From Herpomyces periplanetae (Eukaryota; Ascomycota; Laboulbeniomycetes; Herpomycetales; Herpomycetaceae), in assembly GCA_009733715.1 (NCBI GenBank), contig WMKJ01000114.1, forward strand, positions 1 through 37,812: a stretch of DNA of 37,812 nucleotides, given 5' to 3'. The first letter of the stretch is position 1, and each line of letters opens with the position of its first letter. Below the pieces are notes generated by a model that was given only the letters and a program-made list of their open reading frames with translations, searched no databases and had not been told where the DNA came from. Shown here one piece after another: positions 11,939-23,177 of the stretch. Position numbers and translations under genes: made by a program.

Positions 11939-13453
11939 ATGAACTTTACAACGCTTTCATTGACCTTGGTAATATGCTTTTTAGCAACAAAAAGTCGAGC
12001 AGTGATTGACTCCCAAATTTACGACCCCATCAGCTTCAAAGATCCCGGTGACTTGCCCGGAGGAAGCGTTTCTTTACCTTATTGGCATCTTCTTGGTGAT
12101 AACTTTTTACCTAGTGTGCACTCTGATCGTATTATCTTAACACCACCTTACCCGGGAAATGTTCGAAGCGCGTTATGGTCAAAATTTCATAATCAACGCA
12201 TGACATGGGACTTTCAAGTTAACTTTCGTGCGTCAGGATCACCTGATAATGGCCACGGTGGTCTCTACTTATGGTACGTGACAGATGGATTAATGGACGT
12301 GAAAACTTCAAGTATCTATTCCGTAAAGAATTTCACCGGCGTTGTTATCTCGATAACTCCAGCTGATCATCACGGTGGAGTGGTTCGAGGATTTTGGAAT
12401 GATGGTTCAGTGGATTTCCAACAGATTTCACTGAATACACGACAAATTGGCCAATGTCACTTTTCATACCGGAATCTCGGAGTATTCACTGAACTTAATG
12501 TCAAATATCACGACCAAGTAATCGATGTTCTCATGAACAATGCTCTTTGCTTTAAGACGCCTAAGATTACTTTCCCAAACCATTTTCGCTTTGGTATTAC
12601 AGCGGACTCTGGTTCAGTACCAGATTCTCTAGAAATTTCACGCGTAACTTTAAAAAGTTTGGATGATATCTCATCTGGGAACCAATTATCGGAGTCAATT
12701 AGCGGAACCGCACCAAATCTTATATCCAGCAACGTACCAAACAGTATTACAAGTGACTCGGTAATATCGTCCCTGGTTGTCAATAATGCTCAAAACGCTC
12801 TTACGAGTAATTCAGTAACCGGAACAGTATCAATGACAACAACATTGACGACAACTGCAACAATAACAGCTGAAAGTCCCCCAGATAATCACACCGGAGA
12901 TTCATGGTGGTCAAGAAATCGTGATGGACCAGCATCGGAATTTCATGATGATGCATCACGGTTTAGAGATGTTCACGAGAGATTATACGTGCTCAATCAT
13001 CAGATGAATACGGTCTATGATTCAGTTGAAGCAATTCGTCAGCACCAAGAGCATTTAGTCCTGAACGTTTATCATCAACTTGATGCTATCAATGAAAAAA
13101 TGGCCCAACAACACCAACAACTACAAACCCGATCGGAAGAATTGAATAATCTGGGTAGTTCGACGGCCCGACTTGCCGTTATGGAGCGAAGTCTTCGTGA
13201 AATCGAAGCTCGACTTGAAAAACTGGACAATTCTCGAATCCTGGATCTATTGCGCCGAGTGGACGATCGAGTAAGTGAACATTACTCAACACTGCACGCT
13301 ATGCCAATTCAATTTAGGGATGCCGTGAAAAAATCAACACCCCGATTAGATCTGGTGTTGTTAAGTGCTTTAACATTTATTCAGATTAGTTTATTGATTG
13401 GGTATATTTCGTACAAGCGGTACTCTAAACGTGGGCCCAAGAAATACCTTTAA
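11939..13453 (+). CDS. L-type lectin cargo receptor (ERGIC-53/Emp46-47 family)
   Basis: A single-exon gene of 504 residues for a type I membrane lectin that carries glycoproteins between ER and Golgi. Residues 1-21 form a signal peptide (MNFTTLSLTLVICFLATKSRA). An L-type lectin domain spans about 26-240, with WDFQVNFRASG, HGGLYLWYVTDG, FTGVVISI and FRFGITADSG. A Ser/Thr/Asn-rich linker covers about 241-325. A long coiled coil (about 330-460), rich in Gln, Glu and Leu, probably drives oligomerisation, as in ERGIC-53. One membrane span at about 470-492 is followed by a basic tail ending in KKYL, a KKXX COPI retrieval signal. These features fit ERGIC-53/Emp47 better than VIP36. I cannot tell which yeast paralogue it matches, so no symbol is given. 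Confidence 0.9.
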   Translation: MNFTTLSLTLVICFLATKSRAVIDSQIYDPISFKDPGDLPGGSVSLPYWHLLGDNFLPSVHSDRIILTPPYPGNVRSALWSKFHNQRMTWDFQVNFRASGSPDNGHGGLYLWYVTDGLMDVKTSSIYSVKNFTGVVISITPADHHGGVVRGFWNDGSVDFQQISLNTRQIGQCHFSYRNLGVFTELNVKYHDQVIDVLMNNALCFKTPKITFPNHFRFGITADSGSVPDSLEISRVTLKSLDDISSGNQLSESISGTAPNLISSNVPNSITSDSVISSLVVNNAQNALTSNSVTGTVSMTTTLTTTATITAESPPDNHTGDSWWSRNRDGPASEFHDDASRFRDVHERLYVLNHQMNTVYDSVEAIRQHQEHLVLNVYHQLDAINEKMAQQHQQLQTRSEELNNLGSSTARLAVMERSLREIEARLEKLDNSRILDLLRRVDDRVSEHYSTLHAMPIQFRDAVKKSTPRLDLVLLSALTFIQISLLIGYISYKRYSKRGPKKYL

Positions 13454-13620
13454 ACCGGGGCTCGTTATTTACATGGGCAGCGCAGGTAACTCGAGACAAA
13501 TCAGCGTTCCCGACAATTAGTGGGAGGTGAACTCGCATGCCAGCAAGTACAGACACCCAGAAGGTTTAACGTCTCCAATGTTATACGTAAAGTTCACCCT
13601 TAGAAAGACATCGAAACTGT

Positions 13621-15155
13621 TCAAGCGTATCGCTTAGATGGCATGTCCTTGGCCAATTTGGTGGAGGGTGGAAACAGGGCTGAAGGGGAGCGTTCGGACT
13701 GAGTTCCCGAAGACGAAAGTGGTTCACCCGAAGCTTGAAATCGACGCTTATAATAATTAAAGTTCAATTCGTCGGCACGGGCAAGTGGTAACGACAAGAA
13801 TTTATGCTTTTGCGACCATTTAACTTGACTCTGTACGTATTTATCGAGATTTTCCTGGGACTCAAGGGTTAAATTAGCCAGTGAATCGGAAGAAGCATTG
13901 GAAACATTGAAAATATCAGGAGATTGAGCCCATTTCACAGCAGGAGGAGGATCGGAAATTTTGGTAATGAGATAGGCGGTTGAAGCTTCGGCTATTCCGT
14001 AAATTAAGACACCGAGTAGGGGGATGCGAATGAGAAAGTAAAATGTTAAACTAAAGCCAAATAGTACGCCGGTGCGATCACTGAACCAATTTGCCTTTTG
14101 TTGTTTTGTGAAGGGAACTCGGGAGAAATAAGGTTCGAGCTTTGATGTGCAGGAGGTTAGGGAAAAGAATGTTAGAAATTGTGATGAAAGGATGTTTGCA
14201 TGCTTGCATGTATCAAGTGGATAAATGTATACTAACCAATTCACGCATTAGACTGCGGCATGAGAAGTAACTCTGAAGAAAATTGATGAGGTAGCGCTTT
14301 GGCAAGAATGAGGCACTGGTAAATATGATTATTGCAGGTTTAACGCCGACACTTTTGCGAAATGTGTAGAAACTGGCAGCGGGAATAACGAAGCGGCCGA
14401 TCCAGGGTAAGCATGAAGCACAGTAAACAATAAGAGAAATGGTGGTCCGACGAGTGTAGCGGGAGAGAAACGACTGAATGGGTAAACGGGAATGGGAAGA
14501 TTCCAAATGAGTATGTTTGGGTAAGCGATCCAAATTATCGTAGTAAGCACCACGCAGATTCTGAGGATTATCACGCCGGTGCTTTTGAATATAGGTATAA
14601 TCAACCCAGGCAAGAGAATTCATAAACCTGTAGGGGGCGGTATACGATTAGTATGGTTAAAAAAGGTGATGACATGAAGTGAGAAAGGGATAACGTACAT
14701 TTGATCAAGGCTGGGTGTGATGTAGCGCATTAGGGTCATTAAAAAAAAGGGGATTTGGAGGACGGAATGTTCAAAAAAGTGAAGCCAATTAACGATATGA
14801 TCATCCCAAGTGACATGATCAAGATCAATGACAAAGGATAGTGTGGTTAAGATGACTCGGACAATAAAATTCTTTGATGGGGATTAGACAAGTGGAATTT
14901 AACGATGGAAATTAGGGAAACTAACAGGTACAACTAGAATTAGCCGTATAAGGACACCGGCAAATACAGCGAGAATGGCTTGTTTGTAGTGGTCCGAGGT
15001 AAACAGATTTGGATTTTGTAGAGCTCTGTGACCTTCGAAACGAAAGTGAGTTAGTAGGGAATGGATTAATAAAAGTAGTATAAAACGAATCAAGTACATC
15101 CGACCAAGGTTAATTGAGCACCACGAATAAAAGCATTGATATTAAAATTGCCCAT
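13621..15155 (-). CDS. Multi-pass membrane protein, UsgS / RRT8-LDS-like family
   Basis: Five exons join in phase: 15155-15098, 15032-14926, 14871-14699, 14627-14237 and 14139-13621, giving about 415 residues. Introns are short (65, 54, 71 and 97 bp), and intron 1 contains the perfect branch sequence CTACTAAC. The N-terminus reads MGNFNINAFIRGAQLTLVG, then RALQNPNLFTSDHYKQA. Later conserved-looking pieces are RYITPSLDQM, SYFSCRSLMRELLEPYFSRV and GVLIYGIAEASTAYLITK. Several hydrophobic spans are visible (about 35-55, 60-80, 170-210 and 275-310). I recognise the pattern from fungal membrane proteins annotated UsgS and related to the yeast Rrt8/Lds1/Lds2 group with an EI24-like fold. In yeast those act at lipid droplets and the spore wall; the role here is unknown. 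The C-terminal 80 residues are hydrophilic. Confidence 0.82.
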
Positions 15156-15893
15156 TTCGGTATAATAACTTTAAACGGGACGTATCACGATGGAGCGAAT
15201 AGGATGATAAAAGTCGAAATGGCAAGTGCGCATAGAAACAAAGCAAATCCTAGTCAATCAAACTTTTATAAGTTAATTCACGATGATTAAATGATCAAGT
15301 GAGGATTAACTACAAACCTTTACAATAATTGGAACATCATGAGATCATGGACCCATATAGCACAACATATACGTGCAAAATGAGGATAGTAAGGCAAAAA
15401 ATACAGTAGCAAAGTTTATCTTAATAATTTGGATGTAAATTAACCACAATACCAAATATGATTTAGAAAAATTAAGGAATAAGAGAAGTAAAAAGGGAAA
15501 ATGTGGATTGAAAAGTGCGTTAACATCGTGAGAAAAAATCGGTCGAATTTAAAGAAAATTTTGGCGAATTGGGAGTGCTGCGCCACAAATGGCTGTGCCG
15601 AGATTACATAATTGAATCAGGTGATGGGGTAAATGGGATTTGGAAGCGGACAGGACACGACAATGAGATTATTCAAGTGATGAAGGGAAGAGTATGGAGA
15701 CAAGCTTAAAATTTAGAAGTTGTGAATTTTACATTTTATGAAATGTTGATGATGATGATGCTGATAATGAAGCTGATGAAGAGCTGGGATAATTGAAATT
15801 GGTAAGGGAGTTTAGCTTACAGGTTAGAGCGAGATAGATGAAAAGTATTTTGAACCTTTGAAGATAATTAATGTGGTGTTGATTAATTAAAGG
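15156..15893. promoter_or_regulatory. Divergent promoter region of the membrane-protein gene and PRP3
   Basis: No gene is supported in these 738 bp. The region is AT-rich. An imperfect (GAT)n tract lies at about 15745-15783, roughly 110 bp before the PRP3 ATG; it contains no useful open frame. Confidence 0.45.
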
Positions 15894-17942
15894 ATGCAAG
15901 GCAAACGAAGCACACCAGAGGACTTTTCAAGTCAGAATGATGAGAAAGGAAAGCGGGTTAAAATGGGGGGAGGTGAAGGAAGAGAAAATGATAAGAAGGA
16001 TATATCGAGTCAACTAGCGCTGGCTAAAGCGCGTGCAGAAGAGATTAGAAAGCGTATGGCAGCATCTCGAGCAACCAACACACACACAAGTGGAAGTGTT
16101 AACGCGAACAACGGTAAAAGTAATGTGATCATACAATCAGAACCAACGACGGCGACGGGGCGAGGAAAATTAGAGAGTATGAAAGCTCGGATTGCCGCAG
16201 CGATGGCGAAATCGATACCGTCAACAGGAACGGGATTATCAACATCAGTTACAACGACGGTGGGGAAAACGGGCAAGGGGATTGGGAGGGGAGAGAATGA
16301 AAAGTCTGTACAGTTGATAAATTCGAATGTATCGAGCGGTACGAGTGGTACAAATCGTGGGAATGTAGTAAATTCGAATGCACCAATTAGTGAAGGTATT
16401 GGTCGGGCGCGGGGTGGTCTTGGAGTAGGATTACATCCGGCGCTGTTAACGGATAATTTAACGGAAGGAAAAGTTACGGGTAGTACTAGTATTCAGCCCA
16501 AATTTGCGACGGCTATGGCGAATAAACGTACGGGAGGAAATTTATCATTAAGCACAACAAGTGTAGAGAATAATAAAGAATTTTCACAGTTAGAGGGACA
16601 TAGGAGTGGACAATTAGCCGTGGATAAAGTTAGCAGTATAATTGGAAGAGGATCGTCTGGTAAGGAGAATCCTTACTTGGAAATGTCAACGGGCGTAGGC
16701 GCACACGGTGCTAAAGAACGGATTCCGCGACAGTTAAAGTTTAATGAAAAGGGAAAATATGTACAACAAGCGAACGCTATACGTCGACAAGCGGCACTTG
16801 AGGATATGAAACGACGCATAGCAAGTCAATCTCGAAGGGTTGGTTTGGAAGATGAGAATGAGAAGGCGTATGCACTGTGTCAACCGCCTGATATTGAATG
16901 GTGGGACGAGGGATTGGTACGAGGTAAAGATTATGAAGTGTTAGATGATCCCAGCAAATATTTAGTGTCGGGAGAAGCATCGATTATAACGATGTACATA
17001 CAGCATCCAGTGATACTTGATCCACCTCAGGATAAGTTAGCGCCGGGGGAAAAGGCAATGTTTTTAACAGCCAAGGAGCAGGCCAAATTACGCAGACAGC
17101 GACGAAAAGCCGAAAACAAGGAGCAACAAGCTAAGATACGCTTAGGATTGGAACCACCACCACCACCCAAGGTTAAGAAGAGTAATTTAATACGAGTATT
17201 AGGGGAAGAAGCTATTAAAGATCCAACATCCGTTGAAGCTAGAGTGAACCGGGAAATAGCAGAACGGGCAGCCAAACATCAAAGGGATAATGAAGCGCGC
17301 AAACTTAGCAAAGAGGAAAAACGGGCCAAATTAATCAAGCAACAAGCAGGTGATGCAGCGCGAGGGATTTTGTGTAGTGTTTATCGAGTTGAAGAATTAA
17401 GTTGTGGAAAGCATCGGTATCAAATAGATATTAACGCAAAGCAGCATAACTTAACGGGGATATTTGTACTCTCACCCAAGTTTAACTTGGTGATAGTAGA
17501 AGGGGGAATTCATAGTATTACCAAGTATCGAAAACTAATGCTCAATCGAATTAAATGGACGGAAAATGCATTACCAGTTAACGATAGAGATACATCAACG
17601 ACGCCCACAGCACCAGGTGGTGGATCTATTGGAGGTAGAGCTAACAGTAGTGTGGGAGGATCAGGTGGCATGAGTGAAACGGCAAAAGACGGTACAGCGA
17701 AAGTTGAATGGTTGGAATGTATTGATGACAGGGGAAAGTTAAAAGATCTCTCATTTAATCGATGTACATTGGTTTGGGAAGGCCAACTTAGGCTTAGAGC
17801 GTTTAGAAAATGGCATGGAGCAAAAATCTGTGAAACGGATGTTGATGCGCGAGAGACTTTAGCAAGATTTAAAGCGGAAAACTTCTGGACAACAGCGCGC
17901 AAGTTAACAGCAGTAATGGGAATGAGTAACGAAGGATCGTGA
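15894..17942 (+). CDS. PRP3: U4/U6 small nuclear ribonucleoprotein Prp3
   Basis: Prp3 holds the U4/U6 duplex in the tri-snRNP before spliceosome activation in the nucleus. This intronless gene gives 682 residues, the same size as human PRPF3. The first 240 residues are Ser/Gly/Asn-rich with Lys/Arg-Ala helices. The PRP3 domain starts near residue 256 (NPYLEMSTGVGAHGAKERIP), continues with KGKYVQQANAIRRQAALE and DIEWWDEGLV (about 334), and ends in a charged helical region with PPPPPKVKKSNLIRVLGEEA. The C-terminal DUF1115-type ferredoxin-like domain that binds U4/U6 begins near 492 (HRYQIDINAKQHNLTGIFVL) and holds KYRKLMLNRIKW and LVWEGQ. It is interrupted by a Gly/Ser-rich loop at about 575-605, where the human protein has an acidic one. 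It converges on LTN1 with a 70-bp gap. Confidence 0.95.
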   Translation: MQGKRSTPEDFSSQNDEKGKRVKMGGGEGRENDKKDISSQLALAKARAEEIRKRMAASRATNTHTSGSVNANNGKSNVIIQSEPTTATGRGKLESMKARIAAAMAKSIPSTGTGLSTSVTTTVGKTGKGIGRGENEKSVQLINSNVSSGTSGTNRGNVVNSNAPISEGIGRARGGLGVGLHPALLTDNLTEGKVTGSTSIQPKFATAMANKRTGGNLSLSTTSVENNKEFSQLEGHRSGQLAVDKVSSIIGRGSSGKENPYLEMSTGVGAHGAKERIPRQLKFNEKGKYVQQANAIRRQAALEDMKRRIASQSRRVGLEDENEKAYALCQPPDIEWWDEGLVRGKDYEVLDDPSKYLVSGEASIITMYIQHPVILDPPQDKLAPGEKAMFLTAKEQAKLRRQRRKAENKEQQAKIRLGLEPPPPPKVKKSNLIRVLGEEAIKDPTSVEARVNREIAERAAKHQRDNEARKLSKEEKRAKLIKQQAGDAARGILCSVYRVEELSCGKHRYQIDINAKQHNLTGIFVLSPKFNLVIVEGGIHSITKYRKLMLNRIKWTENALPVNDRDTSTTPTAPGGGSIGGRANSSVGGSGGMSETAKDGTAKVEWLECIDDRGKLKDLSFNRCTLVWEGQLRLRAFRKWHGAKICETDVDARETLARFKAENFWTTARKLTAVMGMSNEGS

Positions 17943-18012
17943 GAATGGAGGCGACGTTGGGGGGATTTGGTTTCAAGGGATTTTTATCATTCTGCGTTGT
18001 GGGCGACAAAGG

Positions 18013-21000
18013 TTAAACTTGGGATCGTGGATTGGGTTCTTTGGGACGATCAGCTCGATTAAAAGGGCTTCGACAAAGCGGACACAGTGTATTGCGGCTG
18101 GTGGAAAACCATTGAAAAATGCAGGTTGCGTGAAACAATTGTCGACAAACTTGACACTTTTTGCGCGGTAGTTCCTTGTGAAAGTTAACAAGAGAATAAC
18201 AAATTGCGCATTCATTCTGGTACTTCAAATCACTCATGACGATTTTGTGCCAGACCATTAAACCTTCGACGATGTTTCCATTGGAAAAGATAATACTGGC
18301 TTGAGTATGCATTAGCCAACTTTGCCATTTCTTTTCGGGAACGCCTACACGATCAATTCCCTGAACGGAAACGTGCTGAAAAGGATAACTTTTGGGAAGT
18401 TTGACGAGTATTTTGAAGGCTTGATCATCAATGGAAAAGTTGGCCAATACTTCACGAGCTTTGGGGTTAACTTTGACGGAGAACTTTTCACTTAAATCTT
18501 CATTGGGGGCATCGATCCAAGACTGAACTTGCTGGAGAGTTTGCTCGACGGCGTAGGGACTGATGAACTTTTCCGTCCAAGCTTCAAGTTTTTCGATGAT
18601 AGTGTGAGGTTGATAAGAACGACTCCAGGCTTTAACGAGATATTGTGTATACTTTAAACTTTGATAGTACAAATGCGCAATAAAATCTCGAGGATCCTGC
18701 CGAACTAATAATTCATCGGTGCGTACACTTGATAGATTTATCGGGGTCAAGTCCATTGGTTTTCCGCGCTCATGGCCTAGGAATTTCATCGTTAAATCCA
18801 TTAATTTGGAGACACTGGCGTCTCGTTTAACAATCTCAAAGTATTCTCGTTTAACTTTGGCCGATGAAACTTCAAAATGATCAAAAATTAGCTTCCAGGC
18901 TAATAAGTATCCAAGAAGTTTACTTGGTATATTGTTACTTTGATACGGATACGAATGTGATTGTAAGCGGTTTGCATTGAACTTTGTTATGTCGTCACTG
19001 TCGCCCAATGGAAAGTCTTTAACGATATTGATAAGACTTGACGATATTTCGGCTTGTTTGCCCTGAATTATCACGTCAAAGCATACGGTTTCTTGATCTC
19101 GCGGAATTAACTCGTGAAGTATACTGAAACCGCAGACTTGAAGTTCGCTTGATTTGCACGATATTAATTCCGTTACTTCTTCGCGAGATCGTGAAATTTT
19201 CTCGGCCGGAATTCTTTGAATTAGCCGTCTTAACAGGCTAGTTAATCTATCTCCCGTTTGTCCGTAATCCGGGGAAATGGTTTGTTTTATTCTGAACGCA
19301 ATATCGATTAATCCTTGATTAAGGCTGTCCCGTCGGTGTTCGATTTCTTCGATTATATCTTCCGAAGCTTCTTCAGCCCGACTCAGCGCTTCAAGTTCCA
19401 CAAAATATTCCATTGAGGAATACACCAAAATTATCCAAGCATAATCTCGTTCCCGGATTCCGCTCAGTTTAACCTCTTCTAACCAAATAGTTTGAACGCT
19501 GTCCAGGCTTCTTTGCCAAATATCATCGTACATATCGTGAATTGTTTTGACAATTCTTTTCATGGCGTAAAAGATTTCCGATTTAACTTCGTGTGAAATA
19601 TCTTCCATCTGGAGGAATCTGGTTAAGTGCTTGGCCAGATATACTCTTCTTTGTTTGGATACGTTACTGCATAACTCCTCGCGGACTTTGAATAATTGAT
19701 TTAACAAAATCAACTTCCCAAATTGCTTTTCGCGCGATAAATCCATAGACGTTAATCCCATCAAATCACTTACTAAAAAGTCCGTAAATCTTGTCAGTTT
19801 TCCATCATCGTCATCACCACTCTTCCCATCCATTAATCTTGTTCCATTTATCACTGCTAAACTGACAAAATAATCTCCCATTCTGTAACTATCTTCGAAT
19901 AATTTGAACGGATCTCTCAATGGTTCCTGGTTACTTTTAATCTTCATTTTATTCCGTTTCATCATTATTCGTTCCAATAATTTAGAAAAACTTAATCCTG
20001 CGTAATACGCTTCAATTGATCTTCCCTTACTCTGATCCTGTAATTCATTGAAAAGTATCATGGTCTTAATTCCTGAATCTTCCTTCCATCCCGCAAATAC
20101 TCTGTCAATATACTCGTCCAAGCATGCTATACACTGTTGTATAGACACTTCAAAATCGTCATGATTATTTTCCCTTGGGAAGGTTTTCCCTTCATCCTTC
20201 GTTAATTCAATTGTCATAAGCCAGTTTTTTAATATATCTCCAACTGCTTTTTTTCCCAAGCTCCCAAAATCTTGACGTCTATGTTGATAAAGCTCACTTG
20301 TATAAATCGCCAAATTAAAGCATGTAGAACTCGTACAATCAAGCTGGTCGGCGTTCTCCTGGACTTTTTCCTCTAGTAGATAAACTCCTCCTCCAAATTC
20401 ATTCGTTGCCATTAATCCTACATTCGACCCCTTCATTGAAATCTCTCGTGAAAGTTGTTTTGTCCAAACTTCTGTTAAGGATAAACTTTGTAATTCAAGT
20501 GCCCAATTGTTGCCTTTATCTCCAACTTCCACTTGTTCGAGTAATCCAAGTGAAAAGTCCGCATAATTCTTAATCAATGTTAAACTTATCCGTTCATCTT
20601 TACTGATTTCTCTTATAATCGTGGAAAAAATCCCCTTCAACCCTTCACAATCTTCATCTTGTGCTAATGATCCGTAAATCAATTCTTCAATTTCTCGACT
20701 AATTGTACTCACTTCTTCAATCTCACTTTCTTTGGTTTGTATAACCCATGATATAAGTTTCCATCCCATTAAACTCGACGCATACTTTGCTAAAAACCCT
20801 TTAGTTTGCCATGAAAGTATCCCTTCTACTTTACTTAGCATTTCAATCGCCAGTCCTTCATCTTCCATCCCCTTCAACGTTAATTGATACAAAGTTTCCC
20901 ACTTGGTATCTTCTGCCACTATATTACCTGCTTCAATCAATTTCAGAGCCAAATCCCATTCATCCTCTCCTCCTTGACATAAAAACCTCTTCATAGTTCC

Positions 21001-23177
21001 CTGCAACTCTTTATTTTCAATTGCCATTAAAAAGTCTCCTGGAATACATTCATTTATCAAGAATCCTTTAAGTATCTTGAACTTCTTAGCAGTATCTTCC
21101 ATCCCAATTATCTTCGTCAGTCCTTCATTCCATGTTAGTTGAAAATCTTCCTGAGAGTAAAATTTAAACAATAACTCTGTAACTTCACATGCTGCCTCAC
21201 TCGTCCATATCAACTCTGCAATTTCACATTTAAAAAAATTTGTCACTTTATCAACATTCAAAACCCAATTCTCCCTTGACCCATCTATCACCAGATTCAT
21301 CATTCTTACACCACCTTGCTTCAATTCACCATACCCTTTATTCTCTTTAATGATCTTTATCAAATCAATAATTAATTCTTCATTCAATCTATTAACCCAT
21401 TCTTTTGATATAATCCCAACTCCTTCCATGCTTCGCTGATATATCATCCAATTTCTCAGAATTTCAATAACTTTATTTATTTGGTCCGAATTATTTCCTT
21501 CATTGGTCAAGCTCCTGATATTCATTCGATGTATTTCCTTTATCTCTTGCCACTTTTCTTCAATCATTTCACCAATTCCATTCATTTCACTAATAATTTG
21601 CCCTACCTCTTCCAAATGTCCATTTAAAAATTTCCATCCTTCATCATTCTTATCGAACACTAATTGATCATGAATCATGGGCCAAATATGCTTTTCTACC
21701 AGCTCCTTTCGTAATTCCCCCTTACCACCATCTTTAAACTCTTCCCCAAATCTTTCAATTGCCCTCCCGTAGCTCCTCAACCCAACCGTAACATTCAAGC
21801 CTATTTCACTTGATATACCCTTTTTAAAAGCAGTCAATATTTTGCTCACTTGCCCAACATTTAAGTTCATTGCTTTCAACGGTAATACTTCTAGTAACCT
21901 TTCAATGGCTCGCCAGTACAGCTCACTTTCTCTGCATAATGAACCCTTGTCAATCAATCGATACAGCTTATGTACTATCCAATCATCTGGCTTTCCCTTA
22001 TACTTAAGGGTCATTATCACAGGAAATCGTGTAGTAATAAACCCAAGAGTATCGACAAATTCTATCGTTGAGCCACCTTGTAACTTGTCTAATATTTTGC
22101 CCAGAAATATCTGCCCAATTAACTCAATGTTCTTTTGAATACCTTCTATAAAAGTCGTTAGTAAATTTAGTCTCTATATTAGTCTACTCATACTTGACTC
22201 ACCCCCAACTTTATCAACCATGGCTTTCGTCAACTTCAACATAGAGCGTTGAACAAATGAATCTTCCAAAGTTCCCAGATTCCACAATTTTTCATTCGCA
22301 CATATTTCCTCGTACTTGTGGCAAGACTTATTAATCTCATCCTTATTCAAAACTTCCAACACATCACTAACCCCGGATATCATTGTTCCTATCACTCGGT
22401 AGTAAGCTGCCAGTGATTCTTCTGGTCCAACATATCGTTCATCGTTAAGGGTTTTATGAGTCTCAAACATCAAAACGTTCAGTACAAAATTTACTATAGA
22501 TTCTTGGTATACTTTGCGCAGTGCCCTTTGCTTTTCTATCGTTGGGAAAACTTGTTCCAGAGAATTTAAGGCCGTTCTCGCCGTATTTCGATCGGGATCA
22601 TAAATACTTCCAATCCAACATGCCACAATTTTTCCCAAATACTTTGATGTTCGCTTGCCATACATTTCACAAATTTGTCCAAGTACACTATGAGAAAGTT
22701 GTCGAACACGTCGACTAGTGTTAATTGATAACCGTGGATATATTATTCCCTGGTGATGAACAAGTTAATTAATTACCCGTAATCATAGTTTCATAAATGA
22801 TGTCAGTCGTTTCAACTTACCCAAATATTTAGAAAATTTTCCCAATCTTGCCCATACTTATTTTCAAAATCATCCGTGATGGCTTTGGAAAGATCTTCCA
22901 AAGCTTTAACCCGTGTAGTTTCATTTTTTTTGAACAAATTTTTTAATAAATTCACTAGTTGAATTGATTCAATTTCCTTAAAATCAAGAGCTTCGTGAGC
23001 AAATGATAGTGGTCCTCCGACAATCTTACTCGCTCCCACACCCACTCCACTATCCCCCAGGTCCACTTGACAAGCGTGACGTAGTAAAGGGTTCTTTAGA
23101 GTAGTATTGTAATATCTAGACAACCCTTTATCAAACTTGCCATTTAGCTGTCCCTTACCCTGAGACTTTTGATTCAT
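18013..23177 (-). CDS. LTN1: E3 ubiquitin ligase Listerin (ribosome quality control)
   Basis: Ltn1 binds 60S subunits with trapped peptidyl-tRNA, together with Rqc2, and ubiquitinates the stalled chain. Three exons, 23177-22821, 22749-22194 and 22145-18013, join in phase (introns 71 and 48 bp; the second has GTATGA, TACTAAC and TTATAG) and give about 1,681 residues, within the family range. The N-terminal part has the conserved LYPRLSI/SRRVRQLSHSVLGQI-like start of the HEAT array. The middle is long and helical. The C-terminal RWD-like region (LVKLPKSYPFQHVSV, GVPEKKWQSWLM) leads to the RING near residues 1620-1668: CAICYS, then KKCQVCRQLFHATC, then CPLCRSPF. All zinc ligands are present. The second exon's acceptor (CCAG before GGAATA) was chosen because it keeps frame with exon 1 and restores conserved residues. 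Confidence 0.95.

Noticed and set aside
13954-14623. Alternative small frames on - inside the membrane-protein gene
   Set aside because: They are other-frame readings of exons whose spliced product matches a conserved family.
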